Positions 34,023-42,446 of a stretch of DNA of 64,000 nt are shown here, in pieces. The position numbers and the translations under genes were made by a program. Every line of letters begins with the position of its first letter. Positions within the stretch are counted from its first letter, which is position 1. Origin of the DNA: Mogibacterium diversum_A (GTDB taxonomy: Bacteria; Bacillota; Clostridia; Peptostreptococcales; Anaerovoracaceae); contig NZ_CALIZG010000005.1 in NCBI RefSeq assembly GCF_938028775.1, positions 1 to 64,000 of the forward strand. Reading direction: 5' to 3'. The notes beneath the pieces were generated by a model that worked only from the letters and a program-made list of their open reading frames with translations, was not told the DNA's origin and did not search any database.

Positions 34023-34621
34023 TTATTTTCCTACTATAGAAGCTGAAGAAGCAAAACTTGTCTTCTCAATCGGAACAGAAACAGACTTGTACCAATCATT
34101 GTACGTAGCATCAGAGGTCGTATCTCCCGTTCTACTCTTTACAAGACCATCTTCTCTAGGATCTGCTGTAAGAGAAAGTTTCTCCTTTCCAGGTTCAATA
34201 GACCTTCTCTTGTCTCTGATTCAATAGAAGGACGAGATGCAGTACAGTTATATAAAACGTGACGAATGCCTCTTACATCACCATCAAATTCAAATAACAA
34301 AGTAAACTTTTCCATTGATGTTACATTCGAACTCTCAATAAGAACACCATTCTTATCCAACTCTTCTTTAAGAATCTCAGTTCTAAACCACTCAGGAATC
34401 AAAGCAAGTTCCAAATCACCGCTGTATCCATTGTTTGAAGTTGAACGGAAATAAACGATACCATCCGCATAAAAAGGATTAGAACCACCTTATGCATCCA
34501 AGCTAATACTAACTGCACCAGGAATAGCTTTAGGTGTTTCATATGAGAATGTACCATCTGCCTTTTTTGTAAGCTTAGCAGCATGAACATTCTTCAAATT
34601 ATATTTAATCTTATTAGCCAT
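34023..34621 (-). pseudogene. Major tail protein gene, stop plus frameshift
   Basis: Starts MANKIKYNLKNVHAAKLTKK and carries NPFYADGIVYFRS...NNGYSGDLELALIPEWF, the pattern of tail tube proteins of siphophages. It contains a TAA at 34490-34492 (where SLDA-Q-GG would be expected) and one single-base frameshift near 34200, after which SIEPGKEKLSLTADPREDG resumes in another frame and runs to a normal stop. Two lesions make it non-functional. Confidence 0.75.
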
Positions 34622-34624
34622 AAC

Positions 34625-34942
34625 TTAAGCCTCCATTTCAAATGAATATAGGACTTTATAAATCTTTTCACTTTCAATCCACGTCTCTGTTCGGTCATAA
34701 AAAATGCCGTACTTATCAAGCACGGATTCCACTTTACTTTCTACCGACAAGTCCTTGAAATCGGTATAAAGTTCAATATGTATTTCATTTATCTTTTCAT
34801 ATACTCTTCCATTAGCTGAGAAGTTACCAGTCCCTGGATTAAGATAACAGATAAATGGTGGGTTTGGACTTTCTCCTTCTGCAAAATGATCATATGTATA
34901 AGGAATGCACATTTCATTTAATATTTCTAAAATCTTATCCAT
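34625..34942 (-). CDS. Phage tail-completion/minor structural protein (remnant operon)
   Basis: A 105-residue protein with an open frame: MDKILEILNEMCIPYTYDHFAEG and FICYLNPGTGNFSANGRVYEKINEIHIELYTD. Size, sequence style and position between the HK97-gp10-like gene and the major tail gene fit the tail terminator/completion protein of siphophages. It is intact, but all neighbours needed for assembly are broken, so it is probably not used. Confidence 0.7.
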   Translation of the reverse strand: MDKILEILNEMCIPYTYDHFAEGESPNPPFICYLNPGTGNFSANGRVYEKINEIHIELYTDFKDLSVESKVESVLDKYGIFYDRTETWIESEKIYKVLYSFEMEA

Positions 34943-34944
34943 CT

Positions 34945-35112
34945 TTAACCTCTCAATGCCTTTTTCATCTCAGATTCCAACATCGCAATTGCTGATTGTT
35001 CAGCATCTGCAATATGAGGTCTAGCAGCAACTCTTCCACCACCACGTTTCGCATGACCATGTTCCAATTGATGAGCCAACTTATATCTATTCTTTGAATG
35101 AACAGTAGCGAC
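34945..35112 (-). pseudogene. C-terminal piece of HK97-gp10-like phage protein
   Basis: The frame reads VATVHSKNRYKLAHQLEHGHAKR then RVAARPHIADAEQSAIAMLES and ends with a normal stop, matching the C-terminus of HK97-gp10-type head-tail proteins. An in-frame TAG and unrelated AT-rich DNA lie directly upstream, so the prophage remnant ends here on the right. Confidence 0.65.
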
Positions 35113-35360
35113 AGTCTATAAATATCATATAACAAGATGGAAAGGTATTCTTATAGTATTAAAGTTAAAAAAGGTATCAGATGTATATGCCTAGGATAAA
35201 AAACAAGCCTTAAAACGCATTATACCTCTTAATACGAAAAAAGGAGAATGAAAGTTATGAATGACAGAGAAAGAAGACTGTAATATTTTCTGTTATATCT
35301 ATATAGGCAAGGGTATATTAGATATAATAAAAGTAATTATACTGATAGGAGTTGCATTTT

Positions 35361-36269
35361 ATGAACGGTAATGATCAAATAGAAAACAATGAAACTACAG
35401 ATGATAAAAGTGATAGTGGGGAAAGTATAAAAAATTTATCTAATGTAAAAGAATATTTAAAATATATATCGGTATTTTCAGCATTTCCTTATGGAATAGC
35501 AATGGTCATTAAAAATATATACTCATTTTATTATTCTATTCAAGCAGAACAGTTTTATGGAATACCACGTAAATACTTTTATGAAAATGTATTAGGAGAT
35601 GTTAATATTTCTATAATATTAGTTTTGCTATTTATTCTAATGCTTCTTTCACCAATTATTATTAAAAAATGGTTGAAGAGCAGACTATCGCTTTTAGGCG
35701 CTGTTGCATACTCAGCGATGATATCAATTTCAATTCTTGAGATGCTTTTACTTACTGTAATACAGATTCTTGATAGTTTTAAATTAGACTATATCAATAA
35801 TTCAAAGCCGTTTGGTATAGGTATTTTAATATTTATATTTTGTTTTACGGGACTTTCTTTTTACATGTATATAAAGTTATTTACAAGTGGAGATAGTAAA
35901 CTTATTGACAATACTGATATAGAAAAACAAGAAATTCAAAAAACAGAAAAAGTGCATGTTATCTTTGCCTTTATATTTACAATTTTGTTGGGGGCAATTC
36001 TTTTATTATTCTTTTTAAATATCAAACTTCCTTCCAACACGAAGAGTTACGAGGTTGTACTGGAGGAAAATAATTTTAAAAAAATTGTGGTTGTAGACTA
36101 TAAAGATTTTTATATTTTGATGGATATAAAAGAGATTAAGAAAGTTAAGCTGGCAAATAATGAAGAAGGCAATAAATTAATTTTTAAGAAGTATTATTAT
36201 GAATTAAAGCAAAAAGAAAATAATAAAATTATCTATGCTAATTTCAAACAAGTTGAAGGACAGGAATAA
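35361..36269 (+). CDS. Unknown multi-pass membrane protein, AT-rich, at prophage edge
   Basis: A protein of about 302 residues that I do not recognise. A polar acidic N-terminus (NETTDDKSDSGESIKN) is followed by about five hydrophobic helices in the first 230 residues and a charged C-terminal domain of about 70 residues rich in Lys, Tyr and Phe. Base composition is clearly lower in GC than the core genes nearby, a sign of recent transfer. AGGAG lies 9 bp before ATG 35361, and a TATAAT lies at 35323-35328. About 80 bp upstream an unused start (ribosome site plus eight codons) is left over. It has its own terminator, so it is an independent cargo gene. Confidence 0.65.
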   Translation: MNGNDQIENNETTDDKSDSGESIKNLSNVKEYLKYISVFSAFPYGIAMVIKNIYSFYYSIQAEQFYGIPRKYFYENVLGDVNISIILVLLFILMLLSPIIIKKWLKSRLSLLGAVAYSAMISISILEMLLLTVIQILDSFKLDYINNSKPFGIGILIFIFCFTGLSFYMYIKLFTSGDSKLIDNTDIEKQEIQKTEKVHVIFAFIFTILLGAILLLFFLNIKLPSNTKSYEVVLEENNFKKIVVVDYKDFYILMDIKEIKKVKLANNEEGNKLIFKKYYYELKQKENNKIIYANFKQVEGQE

Positions 36270-36303
36270 TTGATATTTAGTTACAAATAAAGAGGTACAT
36301 CTC

Positions 36304-36324
36304 GCTCTGCGAGAGAGCTTTTTT
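36304..36324 (+). terminator. Terminator after the AT-rich membrane-protein gene
   Basis: GCTCT-GCGAG-AGAGC followed by six T. Confidence 0.7.
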
Positions 36325-36403
36325 CGTTGTTTCATCACTTATCTACAGTTTAATGTAGTATAATTAATCGGATACACAGATATAGGAGAGTGAATCAAGT
36401 TAA

Positions 36404-37669
36404 ATGACACCATACATTATAAGTATTGTGATTTTGCTCGTGTTATCGGGCGTTTTTTCCGCCACTGAGACGGCGTTCACTTCGGTGAGTAAGATAAAGA
36501 TGAAGAATCTGGCGAGCGATGACAACGAGAGTGCTAAGCTCGTGCTGGAGATAACGGAGAACTTCGATAAGTTTCTCACCACGATTTTGATAGGAAACAA
36601 TATTGCCAATATCGCGACGACTTCAATAGCCACGGTTATGTTCATCAAGCTATATGGTCACTACGGAGCGACTATTTCTACCGTTGTTGTGACGGTTTTG
36701 GTTTTGGTGTTCGGGGAGATATCACCTAAGAATATTGCCAAGGATAAGGCGGAAGGGCTATCTCTATTCATGGCACCGGCTGTAAAAGTCATGATGTTCC
36801 TATTTACACCGCTCAACTGGGTGTTTGGTGTATGGAAGAAGCTAGTTGATAAGGTTTTCAAGATTTCGCCTGAGCAGGTTTACACAGAGGATGAACTCAA
36901 GACAATTGTCGAGGAGGCCAAGACTGGCGGGAGCATCGAAGAATCGCAGAGCGAACTTATCACCAATGCAATCGAGTTCGCTGACTTAGAAGCAATAGAC
37001 ATAATCACACCTCGAATAGATATTATCGCTATCGAGCTCGGTTCACCTATCGATGAGATAGCTAAGCTTTTCAAAGATACAGGTCTTTCGAGACTCCCGG
37101 TGTTCGAAGATGATCTCGACAATATCATCGGAATTCTCAATCAGAAGGACTTCCATAACTATGTAGTGGGCGAGGGCAAGAGCGTAAACCTCTATGTAAA
37201 GCCGGTTGCATACGTAGCTGAATCGATTAAAGCATCGGTACTTCTCAAGAAGATGCAGGCAAAGGCAACTCACATGGCGATTATCGTCGATGAATATGGT
37301 GGCACTACAGGCCTCGTAACTATGGAGGATATCATCGAAGAGCTAGTCGGAAAGATATATGACGAGCATGATACCGTCGAGATGAGAGAGGTGACAGACT
37401 TAATAGACGGTTCATATTCTGTAGCTGGAGGAACTAATGTTGAAAAATTCTTTGAACTGCAGGGTGAAGATATAGACATAGATGCGACGACGGTAAATGG
37501 TTGGGCGATGATTGAGCTCGACCGCATCCCAAAGGTTGGAGATACATTCGAGTATGAATCGAAACACAAGCTTTTCAAGGTCAGAGTCACAAGAGCGGAT
37601 GCTAAGAGAGCACTTAGACTTCATATTCGCGTCGAAGACAAGCCGAACGAAGACGAGGATGACAACTAA
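36404..37669 (+). CDS. HlyC/CorC-family protein (CNNM + CBS pair + CorC domain)
   Basis: A 421-residue membrane protein: an N-terminal CNNM domain with about three to four helices (LSGVFSATETAFTSVSKIK...), a CBS pair around residues 200-330 (DIITPRIDIIAIE; TGLSRLPVFEDDLDNIIGIL; DEYGGTTGLVTMEDIIEELVG) and a C-terminal CorC_HlyC domain. Related proteins take part in Mg2+ (or Co2+) export and are sometimes annotated as haemolysins. The ATG has a poor ribosome binding site: AGGAG is about 15 bp upstream. It precedes secA by 72 bp. Confidence 0.88.
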   Translation: MTPYIISIVILLVLSGVFSATETAFTSVSKIKMKNLASDDNESAKLVLEITENFDKFLTTILIGNNIANIATTSIATVMFIKLYGHYGATISTVVVTVLVLVFGEISPKNIAKDKAEGLSLFMAPAVKVMMFLFTPLNWVFGVWKKLVDKVFKISPEQVYTEDELKTIVEEAKTGGSIEESQSELITNAIEFADLEAIDIITPRIDIIAIELGSPIDEIAKLFKDTGLSRLPVFEDDLDNIIGILNQKDFHNYVVGEGKSVNLYVKPVAYVAESIKASVLLKKMQAKATHMAIIVDEYGGTTGLVTMEDIIEELVGKIYDEHDTVEMREVTDLIDGSYSVAGGTNVEKFFELQGEDIDIDATTVNGWAMIELDRIPKVGDTFEYESKHKLFKVRVTRADAKRALRLHIRVEDKPNEDEDDN

Positions 37670-37741
37670 GATACTTAGTTAAGACAATTCGTATTAAAAA
37701 TCATATATAAAGTATTATCGAGAAGGAAGGGAGCCACGTAA

Positions 37742-40555
37742 ATGGGTTTAGTAGAAAAGATATTTGGAGACCTCAACAAGAGAGAGGTCAAGAAGATAGA
37801 GAAAATCGTAGATGTGATTGAATCTTACGATGAACAGATGCAGAAGCTCACTGATGAGGAGCTTCGTGCTAAGACAGAGGAGTTCAAGAGGCGGCTTGGA
37901 ACTATCAGAGAAGATGGAGATGAAGGTCCGTTTGAGACTGTAGATGACATTTTGCCAGAGGCATTTGCTGTGTGCCGTGAGGGTGCGGTTAGAAGTCTAG
38001 GTATGAAGCATTTCCGCGTGCAGCTAATAGGTGGTGTGGTACTTCATCAAGGAAGAATCGCTGAGATGAAGACTGGTGAAGGTAAGACCCTCGTGGCTAC
38101 GCTCGCTGCATATCTGAATGCGCTCACTGGCAAGGGGGTCCATGTAGTCACCGTAAATGATTACCTCGCAAAGCGAGATGCTGACTGGATGGGAAAGCTA
38201 TATACATTCCTTGGACTTACAGTTGGCTGTGTTATCAATTCTCTTGAGGGAGATGACCGCAAGGCTGCGTATTTGGCAGATATCACATACGGCACGAACA
38301 ATGAGTTCGGTTTTGACTATCTGCGCGATAATATGGTTACTTATCAGGAAGAACTAACTCAGCGTGAGCTTAATTTTGCCATCGTCGATGAGGTGGACTC
38401 AATCCTCGTCGATGAAGCTCGTACTCCACTTATCATCTCCGGTAAAGGTGTTGATTCAAGCGATATGTATCGCACTGCAAATGTATTCGTCAAAACTCTC
38501 ATCCGTGACACTACGAGCGATGAGGAAGAGGGTGAGAACGGAGTGCATGGGGATTACACGGTGGATGAGAAGGACAAGCAGGTTGCCCTTAATGAGACCG
38601 GCATAAAGGCTGCTGAGGAGTATTTCGGCATCGAGAACTTCTCAGATCCAGATAATATGGAGCTTAACCACTATGTAAATCAGGCTCTGCATGCTAATTA
38701 TCTCATGAAGCGCGATGTGGACTATATCGTTAAGGATGGTGAGATTCTCATCGTCGATGAGTTTACTGGGCGTCTGATGTACGGTAGACGTTTCTCAAAC
38801 GGATTGCACCAGGCTATCGAAGCTAAGGAAGGCGTATCAGTAAGATCAGAGTCTAAGACTCTCGCGACAATTACGCTCCAAAACTACTTCCGTATGTACA
38901 AGAAACTATCTGGTATGACGGGTACTGCCAAGACAGAGGAAGATGAATTTAGAGATATCTACAATATGGACGTAGTTGTTATTCCGACTAACAAGCCTAT
39001 TGCGAGAACAGACCTAGACGACTCCGTGTATGCTCGTCAGACTGGCAAATACAAAGCTATCGTCGATAGAGTTGCGGAAGCACATGAGACAGGTCAGCCC
39101 GTTCTCGTAGGTACTATTTCTATTGAGATTTCTGAGCTAATCAGTGAGATGCTCAAAAAGAAAGGCATAAAGCACAGCGTACTCAATGCTAAGCATCATG
39201 AAAAGGAAGCAGAGATCGTAGCTGAAGCAGGCCGTAAGGGTGCTGTTACAATCGCTACCAACATGGCTGGTCGTGGTACAGATATCATACTTGGCGGAAA
39301 TCCAGACTTTGAAGCTAGGCGCGAGATGAAGAAGCTAGAGTATACTCCTGAGCAGATTGCATTCGCAACAGGTTTTGAAAAGTCTGATGACGAAGAACTA
39401 AATGCCGCTAGAGAGAAATATCAGGAACTACTGAAGCAGTTTGCTGCTGAGAGAAAGGACGAGCAAGAGGAAGTAAGAGAGCTCGGGGGGCTCTGCATTA
39501 TCGGTACGGAGAGACACGAATCAAGACGTATTGATAACCAGCTACGTGGACGTTCTGGACGTCAGGGAGACCCTGGTGTTACACAGTTCTTCATTTCACT
39601 TGAGGATGACCTGATGAGACTATTCGGCGGAGAGAAGATGCAGAGAATTGTCGAGACTGTTGGCCTTAGCGACGAAGATGCACTTGAAGCAAAGGTGCTT
39701 TCGAGAAGAATTGAAACCGCTCAGAAGAAGATCGAGGGAAAGAACTTCGGTATTCGTAAGTATGTCCTTCAGTACGACGACGTTATGAACAGACAGAGAT
39801 CGCAGATATATGAGCAGCGTAAAATGGTACTCGACGGCGAGAATCTGCGTGACTATATAATGGGAATGGTGGAAGAGCTAGTAAATGGCATAGTTGCACC
39901 GATTACCATGGAGACTCGTTTCTCAGAGGACTGGGATATGGACGAGATATTCTACGGATGTGAGCAGATTACTCCTGCCTTTAAGGGTAGACTCAGCTAC
40001 ACTGATGAGGAGCTGAGAGATCTCGATGAGGATAAGCTTCGCGAGGACATCATGAATGTCTTTGAGGAGATATACCGCGAGAAGGAAGAGGAAGTTGGCA
40101 TCGAACATATGCGCGAAGTTGAGCGCATGATTATGCTCAGAGTTGTTGATAACCGCTGGATGGATCACATAGATGCGATGGAACAGCTCAAGAACGGAAT
40201 TGGACTTCGCGGATACGGACAGCAGGATCCTGCTGTTGCTTATGCAAAAGAAGGCTTCGGCATGTTTGAGGAGATGATTGCGGATATCCGTGAGGAGACT
40301 GTAAAATACTGCTTCAATGTAACCGTTGAGACCCGAACTGAGCGCCGTACAGTTTCAAGGGATGAGGTTGAACGCAAGGAAGAGTATTATGATGAGGATA
40401 TCGCAGCTGCTCATGGGGACGAACAGCAGTATCGCGATAACGGAGAACATGTTCAGGAACCGGTTCACCGCGACAGCCCTAAGATAGGTAGAAATGATCC
40501 ATGCCCTTGCGGATCTGGCAAGAAGTACAAGAATTGCTGCGGAAAGTTTCAATAA
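37742..40555 (+). CDS. secA: Preprotein translocase ATPase SecA
   Basis: The 937-residue motor pushes secretory proteins through SecYEG. Walker A MKTGEGKTL is near residue 109, the DEAD-type DEVDSILVDEARTPLIISG near 215, MAGRGTDIILGG marks NBD2, and RGRSGRQGDPG follows. The C-terminus ends in the zinc-binding SEC-C motif (NDPCPCGSGKKYKNCCG) that contacts SecB or phospholipid. It is a full-length housekeeping SecA. AAGGGAG precedes the start. Confidence 0.97.
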   Translation: MGLVEKIFGDLNKREVKKIEKIVDVIESYDEQMQKLTDEELRAKTEEFKRRLGTIREDGDEGPFETVDDILPEAFAVCREGAVRSLGMKHFRVQLIGGVVLHQGRIAEMKTGEGKTLVATLAAYLNALTGKGVHVVTVNDYLAKRDADWMGKLYTFLGLTVGCVINSLEGDDRKAAYLADITYGTNNEFGFDYLRDNMVTYQEELTQRELNFAIVDEVDSILVDEARTPLIISGKGVDSSDMYRTANVFVKTLIRDTTSDEEEGENGVHGDYTVDEKDKQVALNETGIKAAEEYFGIENFSDPDNMELNHYVNQALHANYLMKRDVDYIVKDGEILIVDEFTGRLMYGRRFSNGLHQAIEAKEGVSVRSESKTLATITLQNYFRMYKKLSGMTGTAKTEEDEFRDIYNMDVVVIPTNKPIARTDLDDSVYARQTGKYKAIVDRVAEAHETGQPVLVGTISIEISELISEMLKKKGIKHSVLNAKHHEKEAEIVAEAGRKGAVTIATNMAGRGTDIILGGNPDFEARREMKKLEYTPEQIAFATGFEKSDDEELNAAREKYQELLKQFAAERKDEQEEVRELGGLCIIGTERHESRRIDNQLRGRSGRQGDPGVTQFFISLEDDLMRLFGGEKMQRIVETVGLSDEDALEAKVLSRRIETAQKKIEGKNFGIRKYVLQYDDVMNRQRSQIYEQRKMVLDGENLRDYIMGMVEELVNGIVAPITMETRFSEDWDMDEIFYGCEQITPAFKGRLSYTDEELRDLDEDKLREDIMNVFEEIYREKEEEVGIEHMREVERMIMLRVVDNRWMDHIDAMEQLKNGIGLRGYGQQDPAVAYAKEGFGMFEEMIADIREETVKYCFNVTVETRTERRTVSRDEVERKEEYYDEDIAAAHGDEQQYRDNGEHVQEPVHRDSPKIGRNDPCPCGSGKKYKNCCGKFQ

Positions 40556-40687
40556 GGAAACCCGATATAATTAGCAATGTATGATGTGAGTTCTGCAGTG
40601 AGAGCAGGGCTATAGAGTTTAGCTCAATTGATGCGCGATGCTGCTTACTGCGGCTACGCGCATATGTCATAGATGAGAGGAATTACT

Positions 40688-41804
40688 ATGATTGAATTGG
40701 ATGAGATAAGACAGGCTTTACCGAACGAACTAGCAAAGCTTAAGGAGATTGGAGACTATCTTTGACCCAGATAGTCTTAGAAATAATATAGCGAGCATGG
40801 AGCAGGAGATGCTTAAGCCTGGTTTCTGGGACGCTCCTGATGATGCACAGAAACTGATGAAGAGGAAAAAGCATCTCGAAAGTGAGCTCGAGCGGTATGA
40901 AGGTCTACTCAAGGGATTTAATGATATATCTGAGATGATTGAGCTAGCTGAGGAGTACGAGGATTACTCTGAAGCCAAGAATATAATCAAGGAATACAAG
41001 AGGCTATGTGAGGAGATGGAAGATCTTGAGCTCAGCAGACTCCTGACCGGTAAATACGATGATAAGGATGCGATCCTCAGCATTCATGCTGGTACTGGTG
41101 GAGTGGATGCTATGGATTGGGCTGAGATGCTGATGAGGATGTATCTAAGGTATGCAGATCAGCACGGTTTCAAGACGGATGTCGTTGACATACAGAATGA
41201 TACGCTAGCTGGTATTAAGAGCTGCACAATCGTCGTCAGCGGAATCAATGCATATGGATATTTACGCAGTGAGGCGGGTGTGCATAGACTCGTGCGCATA
41301 TCACCGTTTAACTCTGCGGGCAAGAGACAGACTTCATTTGCTGCGGTTGAAGTCGTTCCAGACCTTGGGGATAGCGTTGAGGTTAATATCGATCCTAAGG
41401 ATCTCAAGATTGATAAGTATAGGAGCTCCGGTGCTGGTGGCCAGCACGTCAATACTACGGATTCTGCCATTCGCATAACGCACCTCCCTACAAACATAGT
41501 TGTAACGTGCCAGAATGAACGCTCTCAGCTATACAATAAGGAGATGGCGATGAAGATATTGGCTTCGAGGCTCCAGCAGTTAGCTGAAGCAGAGCACAAG
41601 GAAAACCTTAATGAACTAAAGGGCGACATGAGTCAGGTAACTTGGGGTGCGCAGATTAGGTCATATGTGTTTCAACCTTATACGATGGTGAAGGACCATA
41701 GAACCAATGCAGAGGTTGGCAATATAAATGCTGTAATGGATGGTGAGCTTGACGAATTTATCAAGGCCAAGCTAACGCAGGAAGCGAAGGAGAGAAACAT
41801 ATAA
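40688..41804 (+). CDS. prfB: Peptide chain release factor 2 (programmed +1 frameshift)
   Basis: RF2 ends translation at UGA and UAA. The first 25 codons start at ATG 40688 (GAGAGGA upstream) and stop at an in-frame TGA (40763-40765) in the classical CTT-TGA-C context, with Shine-Dalgarno-like AAGGAG and GGAG just upstream. A +1 shift at CTT moves ribosomes into the main frame (GAC at 40764), giving about 371 residues. The main frame has the SPF anticodon-like tripeptide (RISPFNSAGKRQTS) and GGQ in SSGAGGQHVNTTDSA. Low RF2 lets ribosomes pause at the TGA and shift, so the protein controls itself. Confidence 0.96.
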
Positions 41805-42445
41805 TGAAGAAATACATAGTGTTTGATTTCGATGGAACGCTCCTCGATACCGATCAACTTATCGTCGATTCGTGGCAGGCGGTTTTTAAGAGATTTAGAG
41901 GCAAGGAAGCGGATGAAAACCTCATACTTTCAACCTTTGGCGAGACTGTAGCTAATACGACAAAAGAGCTTTTTGCAGACGAAGATGCAGATGAAGTTTT
42001 AGCGGTATACCGAGGATATCAGGCGGAGCACAGCAAGGGAGCCTATAAATTATACCCAGGCATAGAGGAACTCCTCGGCGAGCTTAAAAGACGTGGCTAC
42101 TCATTATCTATCGTTACTTCAAGGCTTGGAAATACAGCGATGCAGTATCTAGGAGAGATGGGTATTAAGGATAATTTCGATGTCATCATCACAGCGGATG
42201 ATGTCACTAGTCATAAGCCAGAGCCAGGTCCGCTTCTTGAAGCACTAAGGCGGCTCGGAGCAAAGCGTGAAGAGGCAATAATGATAGGTGATACGAGATT
42301 TGACATTGGCTGCTCTATCAATGCCGGAGTAGACAGCATACTGGTCTGCTGGGGGCGTAGAGGCGGTAACGTTCCGCTGGGCGGAATAGAGCCTATGTAC
42401 AGAATAAGCAAACCTGAGGAGTTATTTGAAATAATCGAGGGATAA
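41804..42445 (+). CDS. HAD phosphatase, PpaX/Gph-like
   Basis: A 213-residue phosphatase with motif I FDFDGTLLDTD, motif II SIVTSRLG, motif III near SHKPEPGP and motif IV IGDTRFDIGCSINAG; its cap and length match pyrophosphatase PpaX and phosphoglycolate phosphatases. The ATG overlaps the prfB stop by one base, so the two are translationally coupled. Substrate is uncertain. Confidence 0.85.
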   Translation: MKKYIVFDFDGTLLDTDQLIVDSWQAVFKRFRGKEADENLILSTFGETVANTTKELFADEDADEVLAVYRGYQAEHSKGAYKLYPGIEELLGELKRRGYSLSIVTSRLGNTAMQYLGEMGIKDNFDVIITADDVTSHKPEPGPLLEALRRLGAKREEAIMIGDTRFDIGCSINAGVDSILVCWGRRGGNVPLGGIEPMYRISKPEELFEIIEG

Positions 42446-42446
42446 G

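Noticed and set aside
32165..34621. Alternative genetic code (stop to Gln) in the phage region
   Set aside because: One stop falls at an expected Trp, both TAA and TAG are affected, and a frameshift is also present. Ordinary decay explains all.
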